A stretch of 64,000 nucleotides of DNA, taken from positions 79,337,853-79,401,852 of the forward strand of contig CP092879.1 of assembly GCA_030710605.1 (NCBI GenBank), written 5' to 3'. Positions 1-12,000 of the stretch are shown here, in pieces (positions within the stretch are counted from its first letter, which is position 1; each line of letters starts with the position of its first letter). The translations under genes were made by a program, and so were the position numbers. The notes below the pieces were generated by a model, which saw only the letters and a list, made by a program, of their open reading frames with translations, made no database searches and was not told the DNA's origin. This stretch comes from Cordylochernes scorpioides. Lineage: Eukaryota > Arthropoda > Arachnida > Pseudoscorpiones > Chernetidae.

Positions 1-265
1 CTTAAGTTTTGTCCATGAGTGGATATTGGTTATCTCGTGTGTCTTCAATAAAGGTCACTGTAATATCTTTCAGAGTTATTGTCTCAATCCCGATATACAT
101 GGTAAAAGGTGCAACTTCCTTAAGTTTTGTCCATGAGTGGATATTGGTTATCTCGTGTGTCTTCAATAAAGGTCACTGTAATATCTTTCAGAGTTATTGT
201 CTCAATCCCGATATACATGGTAAAAGGTGCAACTTCCTTAAGTTTTGTCCATGAGTGGATGTTGG
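1..265. repeat. Tandem repeat made of MITE family A end sequence
   Basis: About 2.2 copies of a 118-bp unit (copies begin at 1 and 119). The unit is the right half of the Tc1/mariner-like MITE found throughout the window: it carries the TIR segment ending in GTTTTGTCCATGAGTG and the internal words about tatctcgtgtgtcttcaataaagg. The array runs off the left edge, so its true length is unknown. Confidence 0.75.
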
Positions 266-1436
266 TAATAAAGAAACGTATTTTAAGAAACTTTTAACGT
301 TACAATTCTCTCTAATCTAGCCAATACATACCACTTCGAAAACGTATGTGGTTAGTGATAAAGCACAATTTGGATTATAGATTATAATAAAAGAAAATAA
401 GACCTAATCCAAATAATATATTAGTGTGTGACGTTTCAGCAACAACATTGTCACCATCATCAGACAAAAGAATAAATAAATAAAAAAAAATAAAAAAAAT
501 GTAAAAAAAAAAAATCATTTTTTTATTTTTTTTATTTATATTCTTTTGTCTGATGATGGTGACAATGTTGTTGCTGAAACGTCACACACTAATATATTAT
601 TTGGATTAGGTCTTATTTTCTTTTAGTATGCGGTTAGTTTTTATTGATTGATAAAGAAAGGGTATTTGACCAATGCTGGAATAATAATAATAAATTTCAA
701 CAAAGTGTTTGATATTTGGAAAAGAATACAGCAGCTACATCAAATAATTATTTATTTAATTCTCGACGTTTCAGTCACTCTCCACGGAGCAATGATCCCT
801 GAGGACAGAGAGTCACTGAAAGAGAAATAAATAAATCATTGAATGATGTGGCTGTATGTTTTCTAAAAACAAACGTCCTGACAAAAGTTACTTTGTACGG
901 GTTAACACAAAAATACAATAGACTAGGGCCTAAAGTAATAGTAACTAAACACACAAAAGCGTTATATATTTTTTGACCATAGATTTAGAAGATAACACTT
1001 TAATTATTGTAGTAAATATATATATATGTCGTAGCTAAATGAAGAGGCGCACCCGTTATGCCAAGCGAACAGCGCACCCGCGATGTCTGCCACCTTTAAT
1101 TTTTGTACCGCCTTCATACATGGATGAATTTACATATTTACATTTTAACACAAGCGTAACATATTTACATACTTATTTTGACGGAAAATAAATTATATCT
1201 CTTGTCATTAACTATACAAATTATGACATATAGTTAACCCTACCTTTTTTTTTTTAAATCACGATTATAGAATTCATTGTATAAATTCTATATTGCTGTA
1301 ATAAATAATTTTATGTGTAATTTTACTTCAATTAATTCAAAATAAAATCTACTTGAAAGGTAAATAATTATCTTTACTTTTCCACGACTGCACCTCTTTT
1401 CAACAACAACAACAAAAAAAAAATCATAACAATATA
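266..1436. other. AT-rich non-coding DNA
   Basis: Apart from the long palindrome at 387-625 this stretch holds only A/T runs and low-complexity sequence. I see no splice-bounded open frame and no recognisable element until the LTR that begins at 1437. Confidence 0.5.
387..625. repeat. Long palindrome with degenerate hammerhead-like core
   Basis: Two arms of about 100 bp are near-perfect inverted copies around an A/T-rich centre. Each arm carries a CTGATGATGG...GAAACGTC motif, the right arm on + and the left arm on -. A single-arm relative lies at 25488-25580. The motif resembles the hammerhead core but has an extra T before stem II and almost no stem III. It could be a hairpin MITE or a head-to-head retroelement end. 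Confidence 0.7.
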
Positions 1437-2281
1437 TGTCATAATTTGTATATAATTAAATGCAACCCCGACCCACTATGTATATATCATGTATGATTTT
1501 CAAAGACTTAATAAAGAACAAGGTAACTGGAGGAAAGAAAGTAACAAAAGATATAGGAAGTAAGACTAAAGCTGGCACGACTATTTTGGCACCCCTGTGT
1601 CAACATTGCAGGGGCAGAGACCGGACGTCTCTAGTGACCGCAGAAGTTATTTTAGCCAAGATGCACTCAATACTTCCGGCAAAAACAGGACGTATCTAAT
1701 ATCCGTCGAAGCTATAAGCGTCAAGATACCCAATACTTCCTGACGAAATCGGATATACCAGGCAGGCCATCTTTCATCAAGGAGAGCCGCCGGCCAATTA
1801 GGGAGGAACCACTAAGTAGGTCAACCAATAGGAAAACACCATGTGATCATATCTCAACCAATCAGAGAGAAACTGAAGCTTGGTGTTAAATCGAAAAGCA
1901 AGAAATGTCAGTTACGCTTTGGGTCCCAAGGAGGTGACATCGGCTCTAGACCTCTCCCCCTCTGCTCATCCCACAGCTAAGTACAATCACCGCCATGTGA
2001 TCAGTTAATTAATAAGTCAAATCGCTCAGCTCTTCTCAAGCTTTCTTTCCTCCAACCCAGTTGCCTTTTAATTTCAAACCCCATCACGTGTCCTGATTAT
2101 TCCTAACTGTATGCTTCACTTACCACTCAACGACTGCGCTTCAACCAATCCTCACCATTCGCATCCAACAACAAGAAATTCCGCAACGATATTGCCACAG
2201 AACGGTTAAGTCGACAGAATTCTACAACAGTGTAATACAACAAATATTATAGTGTAATAACAATTGCATCATCATATTACA
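1437..2281 (+). repeat. 5' LTR
   Basis: Left copy of the 845-bp terminal repeat, TG...CA. An open frame of 79 codons occurs identically in both LTRs (1460-1699 and 5605-5844) but has no recognisable domain; I treat it as incidental. No TATA box or polyadenylation signal could be assigned with confidence. Confidence 0.85.
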
Positions 2282-5200
2282 CATTAAGTCGACAGGATAA
2301 AGATTATGGAACTTAATCAGGATAAAGATTATGGAGCTTAATCAGGATCAAGATGGAAATTAGCCCAGACACCAGCAAATCAAAAGACAATGACAAAACC
2401 AGCGGAAAAGAAGCGGACAAGAAGAGAGGCGACCAGGCGCCTTCTAGCGGCCATCATATGGCAAATGACCGTGGCCATCCGACGTGTCAACGCCCCACAA
2501 AGTGAGACGGAATTCCGGAGCGCCATTCCCCGGGGAGGACGACGGACACAACCCCCACCAACCCCAGGCGAGTGTCACCAAGGCCGGACACCGACCACCG
2601 AGGAGTCATCCACCGCCATGCCGTACACAGCCCCCGAAACCAATCCGCGCGATCCGGGACAGCCCCAACGATCCCAAAATGATCTTCCAGTACCGGACTT
2701 CACTTCAATTTCGCGGACGGTGCGAGCAGTCCCGAGCCCCAAGCCAACCACTCCAAACCAAGGCGTCCCAAAGGAGACCTGTTGAACTGAGGTAGGCACC
2801 CACCCTATGCCGTCAAGGAATTGACTTTGAACTTCTATCTAACCTACCTACCCCTTTAACCATATCTAACCTTTGTACTCAATGAATGCACGCACGGGCT
2901 AGACCAAACCTGTCCGAAAGGACTTGCACTGCAATCAAATTTGTCACACAGGACAACCCTTACCTGCATTCATTGACCCCACCACCATGTTTATCACTCA
3001 ACCCAATTATCAGTACTATATGCCCTCAAATACAAGCCACAACGGTTTCAACCCTCACCATGCCAAAAAAAAAACGTGTCAGTACAGCTCACACACTTAC
3101 CACACAAAATCTATGCATGACCATACGACGCCACGCCATAAAAATGTACCTCACAACAATCCCACAAACGTATTTAGCAACAATCACAACATTCGCAACA
3201 ACAATACACCGACAACATCCATCCAAAGGACGGTTTTCACGCTAGCAAACACGCACAACCCGCCCAACAAGCACGACACTCGCGCCAAAAGACGACAACC
3301 ACAAACAAACGCATGCACCGTCGTTAGTAACAATCATCTCGTCTACCCAAAACACAAAAAATGTTCACCTTAAAAGGTACCATATACTCTAACAATAGAA
3401 ATTTCGATATATGACTTTAATAAATTTGTTGTTCATAGTGAGAACAGGTAAAATTTTGTACAAACAAGGATTTCGCGTGACACCTTTTCATTCACAATTT
3501 TTTTTTTTTCGATTCGTGTCACAGGTCACCCACAAAACTTTTTCACTTCAGGCCACAGACGCCTTTCACCAAGCCTGTGACACGTCTCTCACTCAAAGCG
3601 TGTTCACGTCGTAAGCCTCATTTTTCACTCAATTCCACCCTAATGCCACTGAATAGCATTTTTTACTAAAGTCACAACGACCATTCGATTTAATAAATGG
3701 ATACAACGTCCTGATTTTCAAAATACAAATAATGCCGAAATTATACCAACTTATCTCTTCACAATGTATTGGCAGACCATAACACATGACACAAGACATC
3801 GTCAAACAAGTAAAACCCACAAACAAAACAAAATTTCGTACACGAAACATATCATACACACAACGCAACCAATGCCGAAAGTAAAAGATTCAATTATAAA
3901 AAACAATTAGGCCGACAAGAAACGTAGAAGCAAGGCAGATATCTTCCCGCGAAGAAATAAGGACGTCGCTATGACTCCAATTACGCAAACAGGGGGTGGA
4001 TAAGTTTAGACCGGACCTCGCGTCCCCGAGTCCCGCTTCCGGCGTCTCATTACAAAGCCCCGCTCATCCAAATTAGGTCACCGCTCTCCCCGGCCACAGA
4101 TTTCTCTATGCCACCGATTTTTTGGATTCCAGTTCGAGTCTACATATCGATTTTTACCAACCAATTACACATCCACGAAACAACACCTAGAACTAGCTCA
4201 CACATCTCTTACACAACCGACTTCTAACATTTTTCACAACACACACACAAAGACAAAAAATTACACATAAAGGTTATATAGATTTCCATGTCTCCTGTAC
4301 ACACAGCATAAACGCACTTGAGGGCTAGAATCACGTTTTTCACCTAAGTGTCACTACAGATGAGACAAAAAATTTATAGGGCATAATTGAGCAAGTAAAA
4401 CATTTATAGGGCAAAATGGAGCAACCAATACATGTAGATCAGGGCATGAAGATACCAAAGGGTTCCAACCAATACACCTTATTTTTCATATCAATCATTT
4501 TCATTATTTTCTCTCAATTAAAATTTAAATATTTAATCAATTTAGCAATTTATTCAACTTATTATCAATTTTAATCATTAACTATCATTTTATTTACCAA
4601 TTAGTTTATATTATCATTTTCATTTATCAATTATCATTCTATTTACCACTTGACTTATATTGCCACAACTCAATTATCAACGAAAACTCACTGACTTTCG
4701 ATTAAACTAAAAACATTAAATCACCCTTTGTTGTTGAAATCTTTTTATTTTTCATTTTTCTTTTTTCCAAGCACTCTACTTTGATTTCGCTCAAAAAACT
4801 TTTATTTTATTTTTATTTTTGATTTCTCAAAAGACCTAATAGAATTCCCTCGGTCTCCATTCCCAATTCCGAGCTAGAATATAATTAGGCATTTTTCCTT
4901 TTTTTTCTCACCACGCACCAAGCATTCACTTTGATTTCTTCCAACTTTTTATTTTTATTTTACTTTGATTTCTCAAAAGACCTTATGAAATTTCCTCGAA
5001 TTCCTTTCCAAAATTCAAGCAAAAAAGTAATTAGGCATTTTTCCTTTTTTTCTCACCACGCACCAAGCATTCACTTTGATTTCTTCCAACTTTTTATTTT
5101 TTTTATTTTTGATTTCTCAAAAGACCTAATAGAATTCCTTCGATTTCATTCCCAATTTCGAGCTAGAATATGGTTAGGCATTTTTCTTTTTTTTTTTCTC

Positions 5201-5581
5201 ACCATTCAACCAAACACATTCAATTTTGATTTCATTCAACTATTTTTATATTATTTTTATTTTGATTTCAAAGCCTAAATAGAACCCCCTCGAATTCATT
5301 TCTTAACTCGAGTAGAATTCGTTTAGGCGCATTTTCTTTTCTTTTAATCCACTATGTACCATAACATTCCTTGATTTCTTACAATTAAAAATTTTTGATT
5401 TCTATTAATTATACTCAACCTATATCATCAACACCATTCTATTTTACTTTTATATTACCAGCAATGTTTGTATATAGCCCCTCCATACCCACAACTAATT
5501 TTCCCACAAAATTATTTTTCACTTTACAGAATTCTCTCAGGCTAACCCCTTCTTGAATTCTTCACATGTAGGGGGCGCATC
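2282..5581 (+). other. Internal region of the LTR element, no pol
   Basis: A GC-richer leader (2350-2790) holds overlapping short frames, for example a 131-codon proline-rich frame at 2390-2785 and a short one from the ATG at 2353. None shows a zinc knuckle or other gag hallmark. 2886-4740 is low-complexity AC- and AT-rich sequence. No primer-binding site could be recognised just after the left LTR. Confidence 0.5.
4743..5345. repeat. ~150-bp tandem repeat inside the LTR element
   Basis: Four diverged copies of a 145-155-bp unit marked by the phrases gatttctcaaaagacc, gaattc, and taggcatttttc followed by a T run. Internal tandem repeats are common in non-autonomous LTR elements. Confidence 0.75.
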
Positions 5582-6426
5582 TGTCATAATTTGTATATAA
5601 TTAAATGCAACCCCGACCCACTATGTATATATCATGTATGATTTTCAAAGACTTAATAAAGAACAAGGTAACTGGAGGAAAGAAAGTAACAAAAGATATA
5701 GGAAGTAAGACTAAAGCTGGCACGACTATTTTGGCACCCCTGTGTCAACATTGCAGGGGCAGAGACCGGACGTCTCTAGTGACCGCAGAAGTTATTTTAG
5801 CCAAGATGCACTCAATACTTCCGGCAAAAACAGGACGTATCTAATATCCGTCGAAGCTATAAGCGTCAAGATACCCAATACTTCCTGACGAAATCGGATA
5901 TACCAGGCAGGCCATCTTTCATCAAGGAGAGCCGCCGGCCAATTAGGGAGGAACCACTAAGTAGGTCAACCAATAGGAAAACACCATGTGATCATATCTC
6001 AACCAATCAGAGAGAAACTGAAGCTTGGTGTTAAATCGAAAAGCAAGAAATGTCAGTTACGCTTTGGCTCCCAAGGAGGTGACATCGGCTCTAGACCTCT
6101 CCCCCTCTGCTCATCCCACAGCTAAGTACAATCACCGCCATGTGATCAGTTAATTAATAAGTCAAATCGCTCAGCTCTTCTCAAGCTTTCTTTCCTCCAA
6201 CCCAGTTGCCTTTTAATTTCAAACCCCATCACGTGTCCTGATTATTCCTAACTGTATGCTTCACTTACCACTCAACGACTGCGCTTCAACCAATCCTCAC
6301 CATTCGCATCCAACAACAAGAAATTCCGCAACGATATTGCCACAGAACGGTTAAGTCGACAGAATTCTACAACAGTGTAATACAACAAATATTATAGTGT
6401 AATAACAATTGCAGCATCATATTACA
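5582..6426 (+). repeat. 3' LTR
   Basis: Right copy of the terminal repeat, nearly identical to the left one, preceded by a short purine-rich run at about 5568-5578. Confidence 0.85.
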
Positions 6427-8949
6427 TATATATACTCAAAAGTACAAAAAAAGTAAATAATGAATCACAATTTGTTAAATAATAATAAAAATAAACAGTA
6501 CACATACACACACACAGTACCTTTCTTTATTGTTGCGTTGGTATGGTTCGGACCGGGGTTACACAGGTATGCGAAGAGATTGCAAGACACGAATATATCA
6601 AGCAGAAAACACTTTAAGCGTCTCCACACGATAATCCACCACACTCCTCTCCCCTCTTCTCGCAATACCATAGCCCCCTTATATATACAGACATGGCCAC
6701 ATTCGTCCAATGAGAAGGCGGGAGAGATTGATTCACTATCAACCGATAACAAAATCCTTCCCACTAAAATCTGAGATAAGATTTAAAAAAATGCAAATAT
6801 TTGTCAATATAATTTGACATTCCAATCAATAAATGATCTTCAAAACTATTTGATATATTGTGTCGAAGAAATACAATTTATATTTATTATTTAATTTAAT
6901 TATTCAATGAAAATATTTGAAACAGATTTATTAATTTATATTTATAAAATCATCATTTAGTTACCTAGCTTGCTTGCGCGATATTCTCTAGCTGTAGATA
7001 GTTGGGTTGCTAATTGTCGACTAGTCGCCGTGACGTCATCTATAAATACTTTTACATCTTCAGATATACAAAGACTTGATTTCTACGCTACAATATTTAT
7101 ATTGATAGATGGCGCAAGCCATCAGTAACGTTTTAGTTGCACGATCAGATGTCTTTATCTTAAAATGATAATTGTTGGTGTCGCGGGTGAGTTCTCTCCC
7201 ACACCACAATATCTGACACTCCGAGCTAACAGGCCAATCCTGGGCTAAGTCCCTCCCTCTTTACTGGCAGGATAATCTCTAGTTCCATCAATCCACACCA
7301 GGTGTCTAAGCCACAGATTATCCGTCGCTATGATGTGACGTTGCCATGGTAACGTAATTTGTCAAAATGATTTTTTTTCCTTTCTACCCGAGTGGTATCA
7401 TTATAGCCCGGGGTGGTCTAATCCAATAGATGGAACTGTCAAGTGGTTTATTGTAGCTTGACGTATTATATATATTTTTGGATACAACTGAAGGAAGTTG
7501 TACCTTTTACCATGTATATCCGAATTCAGACAATAACTCTGAAAGATATTACAGTGACCTTTATTGAAGACACACGAGATAACCAAGTGTGAATATAATT
7601 GCCTCCGTCTCCTTAAAAAAAAAAAAGATGACCTGCGATATCAAAGACTTTTCACTTCCTTAAATTTTGTCCATGAGTGTAATTCTATATATCCTTTTTG
7701 GCATTTTTATATTCACAGAAGATTCATTATAATTTTTGAAAATCTCTGTGAAGCGGGGAGCCTTATAAAGCTACTGTTGAACTGGATGTAAGGTGATTGT
7801 GACAATGTAACGACAGATCGTTTCTCACATTCTTTCTTCCAAAATGTCGTTGTTTCTTATCCCCTTGTGTAAAAATTACAAGAATTCTATGAATCCATGC
7901 TCCTCTAGCTGTTTTATGAGAATAAGCAGCCTCTCCCAAAAGTCCTGTTTAGTCAAAAAGCGTTCTGCCTCGATGCACAACTGTAGGAAGACCAGAAATT
8001 TGCATCTTAGTTTACATTTCTATATTGTTGTATACAATCACCCACACAAAAGCTTTATAAAGACATATTATTTGTTGTAGTATCTACTCTTGTTGAAATA
8101 TATACCACTATATATTGTTTATAGTGTTGGTATCATATGTTTATTTGTACCATACTATTGTAAAACTTGGGTAAACATTACAATGTATGAGAAGGTGCTA
8201 CAATAGCAAATATTTAGTTATTAAAACTAATAACCAACACTTGCACAAGATTGGTGTTTCTAATAAGTCTCCAATGTTTCAGGATGAACTAAGTAACTAG
8301 AGAGAAAATACGGAATGTGCCCCCATAGAATGGTTAAGTTTACTTCATTATTGCAGCTTGTAGTGGCGCCATTGTTACTACACTCCCAAGACTACCATTC
8401 CCTCCATTGTTACTACATTTGTTGCTCTTGTAGAAGATCAGAGATGCCCGAAAGCTCGAGATTACATTAATAAAAAGAAACCCATCTCTAGAAACCTGAT
8501 GTATTATTTTAAAGACATATATATATATATATGGAGTATTTTGAAAATAGAGCAATCCATAGATAAATCTTTAAATAAAAAGGCATATATTGGATCAAAA
8601 TATCATTTATTTTACTAATATTTAACGTTATGTGGCGCTGAGTTTGTTGTTGACACACATTAAATATGTAATAACACCTTGATAAAGGTTGGCGTTCAGC
8701 CAACTGAAATATTGGTAAAATTAATGATATTTTGATCCAATATATGACTTTTTATTTAAAGACATATATATGGAGTATGCAAATAAAACCACATTTAATG
8801 ATAATAATGAAGTTTGTAGACGTCAGTTATACAATTAGGAGATACCTTTCTCTTAATTTTACTAACTGTTATATGGTACATTTTATCTTCCTCTATGTTT
8901 TATTTGTTTGTTTGTTAGTTGGTAGCTTATGTTGGACTGGACGTTTCAG
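6427..8949. other. Repeat-filled DNA upstream of the four-pass protein exon
   Basis: Contains CA/TA microsatellite near 6500, one arm of hairpin family E (about 7105-7160), MITE A (7474-7678), and copies of a hairpin motif ending in CAACTGAAATATTGG (8670-8715). The missing first exon of the + strand gene should be here or to the left, but I could not identify a start codon plus donor. Confidence 0.4.
7474..7678. mobile_element. MITE family A (Tc1/mariner-like)
   Basis: Right TIR intact (ends CATGAGTG followed by TA); the left TIR is damaged. Internal sequence (ataactctgaaagatatt, gacacacgagataacc) matches the other copies. Confidence 0.75.
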
Positions 8950-9043
8950 GTGCTGCACCTATGTCTGCTGCTCTACACCTCCTATGTACTCATCGCAGAC
9001 GACACGGAGTTCTTCGGGCCGGAGTTCGAGCTGGGGCCGAGAG
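8950..9043 (+). CDS. Four-pass protein exon, residues 1-31
   Basis: Acceptor TTTCAG|GTG after a T/G-rich tract and donor GAG|GTAGGT. It encodes a hydrophobic stretch (VLHLCLLLYTSYVLI) and an acidic loop, and ends in phase 1. That matches the phase-2 start of the exon at 22079, which is the main reason for joining the two across 13 kb. Confidence 0.7.
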
Positions 9044-12000
9044 GTAGGTGCGACGTCCATTTGAATTGGAAATGAACGCCGTCGCATAATGTGGAGCTTT
9101 TTTTATCAACTCCTTCCTTCGTTCGTCCTTCCTGGCAACGACCTTGGAGCTGGTCTTCACTGCTGCGTACACAAATATAGTCGTCGTTTTCCCCCCTTTT
9201 TAAAAGAAAAGCTACGTCAATATAGACGCTTAAACTATGAGCGTCATATATTGGTCTTCTCTGTAAACCACATCTTGACCATGAAATCTGCCCTTAAGCT
9301 ACTTGAACTAAATACACTCATGGACAAAACTTAAGGAAGTTGTACCTTTTAGCATGTATATCTGGATTTAGATACATAATAATTTCTTGTAGGGGTGTAG
9401 ACAAGGTACTTGGTTACACTTAGGACAAGAGCCTTGCACTAACTAATTTATTAAAGCATAGGTTATAAAAAGATTAAAAAGGGAAAGAGAGGAAACAAAG
9501 AGGTTACATCCTCCGGTAAACAAGCAACAGCGTTGTCAGGCTGAACATTTTTACAGTCAGTTGGAGGGGGGGGGGGGGGGGGTGCCGACGTCATCCTTCC
9601 GGTCACGTGTTATACTTGAGTGGCAGCGCTGGTGTCCAACATAATTTTAAAAGATATTTCATATATTGTGAACCTTTTATTGAAGATACACGAGATAACC
9701 AAGTGTGAAAAAAATTGACTAAAAAAATAAATAAACGACCGGCGATATCGAATACTTTCCACTTCCTTAAGTTTTGTCAATGAGGGTAATTCTTTTGGTA
9801 AATTCTATCAATCTCCTTTGTGGATATATATGAAATCAAAGTTCGCCCTAGACTGACGAAGGCCACCAGCCCGAAACCACGGTCTCCAGATGACGTTCTG
9901 AGTTTCCCAAAGCTGGTGTTGTGGCACCGACCATAGCCCGCTAGTTTACGCAAACGATCAAAAGATGTCGCATAGTTTTAGCATCTTGTTTGACGAGAGA
10001 GATGTCTTTCCTTTCCTATCATCACTTTCCTTCCGGCAAAATTTCCATCTAAGAGGTATCTTGGGTCAATTTTAGCTCTTTTCTCCAATAAACCGTGTCT
10101 CCTGAGGAAACAAAACTTGCCTCGGAATAGGACAGGCGGAGACAAAATGTGTATCCACAGACTAAACACAAATTCTCTACGTAATTTGTAACATTTTCCC
10201 AACTTAAGAAGAGGAATGTCAGTGGTGATATGTAAATAAAGCTTAATGTAGATACTGGACAATGTGGAGTACCTCTGATCACTCAAAAGACCGGTGAGAC
10301 CATTCTAATGACCATCATGGATGTATACGTTCATTTTGCGCGTCAACTACTCCATAGATTTATACCCGATTGGACGTCTTCATCCATTCTCAAACTGTCG
10401 GAAAAAAGAAGGGGAGACAAAGAGATCTCATCAAATCAAGAAATGGATGACAATTGGTGAAACAAGCTTTAAAATTTATAAATGGGTTACAGTGGCCTCT
10501 TTGGGGAGCGAGGACAGACAAAAGGCAAAGGAGGTAATCAAATTACAAAACTATTTTAGACTCGTAATATTCTTTTTTAAATAAAACAATTTCTACTGCC
10601 CTTACTGCAATGGAAAAATTAAAGTGAGGGCCTGGCTCATCAGTGGTGAACCCTCCCAGCGGTTTTGCCAGTTTAATCTACCATACCGCTGTTATATTGC
10701 ATTTTTGGAACTTCCTTTTATAGTGATACTGATGCTTGACTCTTCGAATGGGTATTTTAGATGAACTATGGACATAAGCTTTTAGGACAGCAGAATTACA
10801 TATAATTATAAATACATAATATGCTTCGAGCAATCGCTCTTCCTCAAATATCAATTTGTGTCTTTTATTCGAACAATTATATTTCCATGCACTAGCGCGC
10901 CATCTGTTATCAAATTACAAAACTATTTTAGACGCGTAATATTCTTTTTAAAATAAAACAGGAGGTAATAAAAAAGATGCCGTGGAAAAGGCCAAACTTG
11001 AAGATAAAATGAATAAAGTTACTGTTAATTCCAAGAATTAATTAATTATAATGGTTGGAGTAAGCCACTGAATAAATTTCCCTCAGCTCCTAAATATTCC
11101 TCCAAATGTCAAACCTATCTAAAAAATATTAAAGTAGTTCAAGTAGTAAAATGACAATGAAACTTTTATTGCAACTGAACCTTTCAAGGATGCGCTATTG
11201 CCAATTCTGGATTCGGAATCACATGATAAGATGGAAGGAATGGTCTTCAAACCCAGCACGGTTATCCATACTCAGACCTTCTGTCTACAAGTATGTGTTT
11301 AATCTACTGGCGTATCTTGCTCTACTCTCTGATGCCTCGATACAATGGTAATTAAGCAAAGATTTGATTGGATAGTTTATCAGCCTACTTGTAAGTTGGA
11401 CTGACCACAAGACTATATCCCGGAAAAAGGCCACACAGTGTTCTCCCCATCCATTGTGAACTGGCGAATCCTGTATAGGGCGAGAGGCCCTAAATAAAGG
11501 CTTTGTTGTTGTTGTTGTTGTTGTAAGTTGGACTGAAGGATGCATTGAAGAGAGAGAAGGCAACAGATATCAAGAGGACGTCCTGGTAAACCACATTTAG
11601 TGACCACAACAAATAAGACCCATCATTTATCTTGCCTGATTGATACGGCCTACAAGGACTGATCCACCTGGGATAACACGTCACCGACCCACTGTGGCAG
11701 CATGGGGAGAATACAGAAGATCAACTTGAGGACGTCCTGGTAAACCATATTTAGTGACCACAACAAATAAGACCCATCATTTATCTTGCCTGATTGATAC
11801 GGCCTACAAGGACTGATCCACCTGGGATGACACGTCACCGACCCACTGTGGCAGCATGGGGAGAATACAGAAGATCAACTTGAGGACGTCCTGGTAAACC
11901 ACATTTAGTGACCACAACAAATATGACCCATCATTTATCTTGCCTGATTGATATGGCCTACAAGGACTGATCCACCTGGGATAACACGTCACCGACCCAC

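Larger units (their letters stand above)
1437..6426 (+). mobile_element. Non-autonomous LTR retrotransposon (complete)
   Basis: Two 845-bp direct repeats (1437-2281 and 5582-6426), each starting TG and ending CA, enclose 3.3 kb. The flanks show a 4-bp candidate target duplication (TATA at 1433-1436 and 6427-6430), though it sits in AT-rich sequence. By eye the LTRs differ at only two bases (1923/6068 and 2269/6414), so the insertion is recent. The interior has no reverse transcriptase, protease or integrase motif, so this is a LARD-like element probably mobilised by a Gypsy-type relative. Orientation is tentative: a short purine-rich run (AGGGGGCG) precedes the right LTR, as expected for a polypurine tract on +. 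Confidence 0.85.

Noticed and set aside
2886..3373. Overlapping 119- and 149-codon frames inside the LTR element as possible gag
   Set aside because: Composition is low-complexity Thr/His/Asn/Pro from AC-rich DNA, with no zinc knuckle or capsid-like motif.
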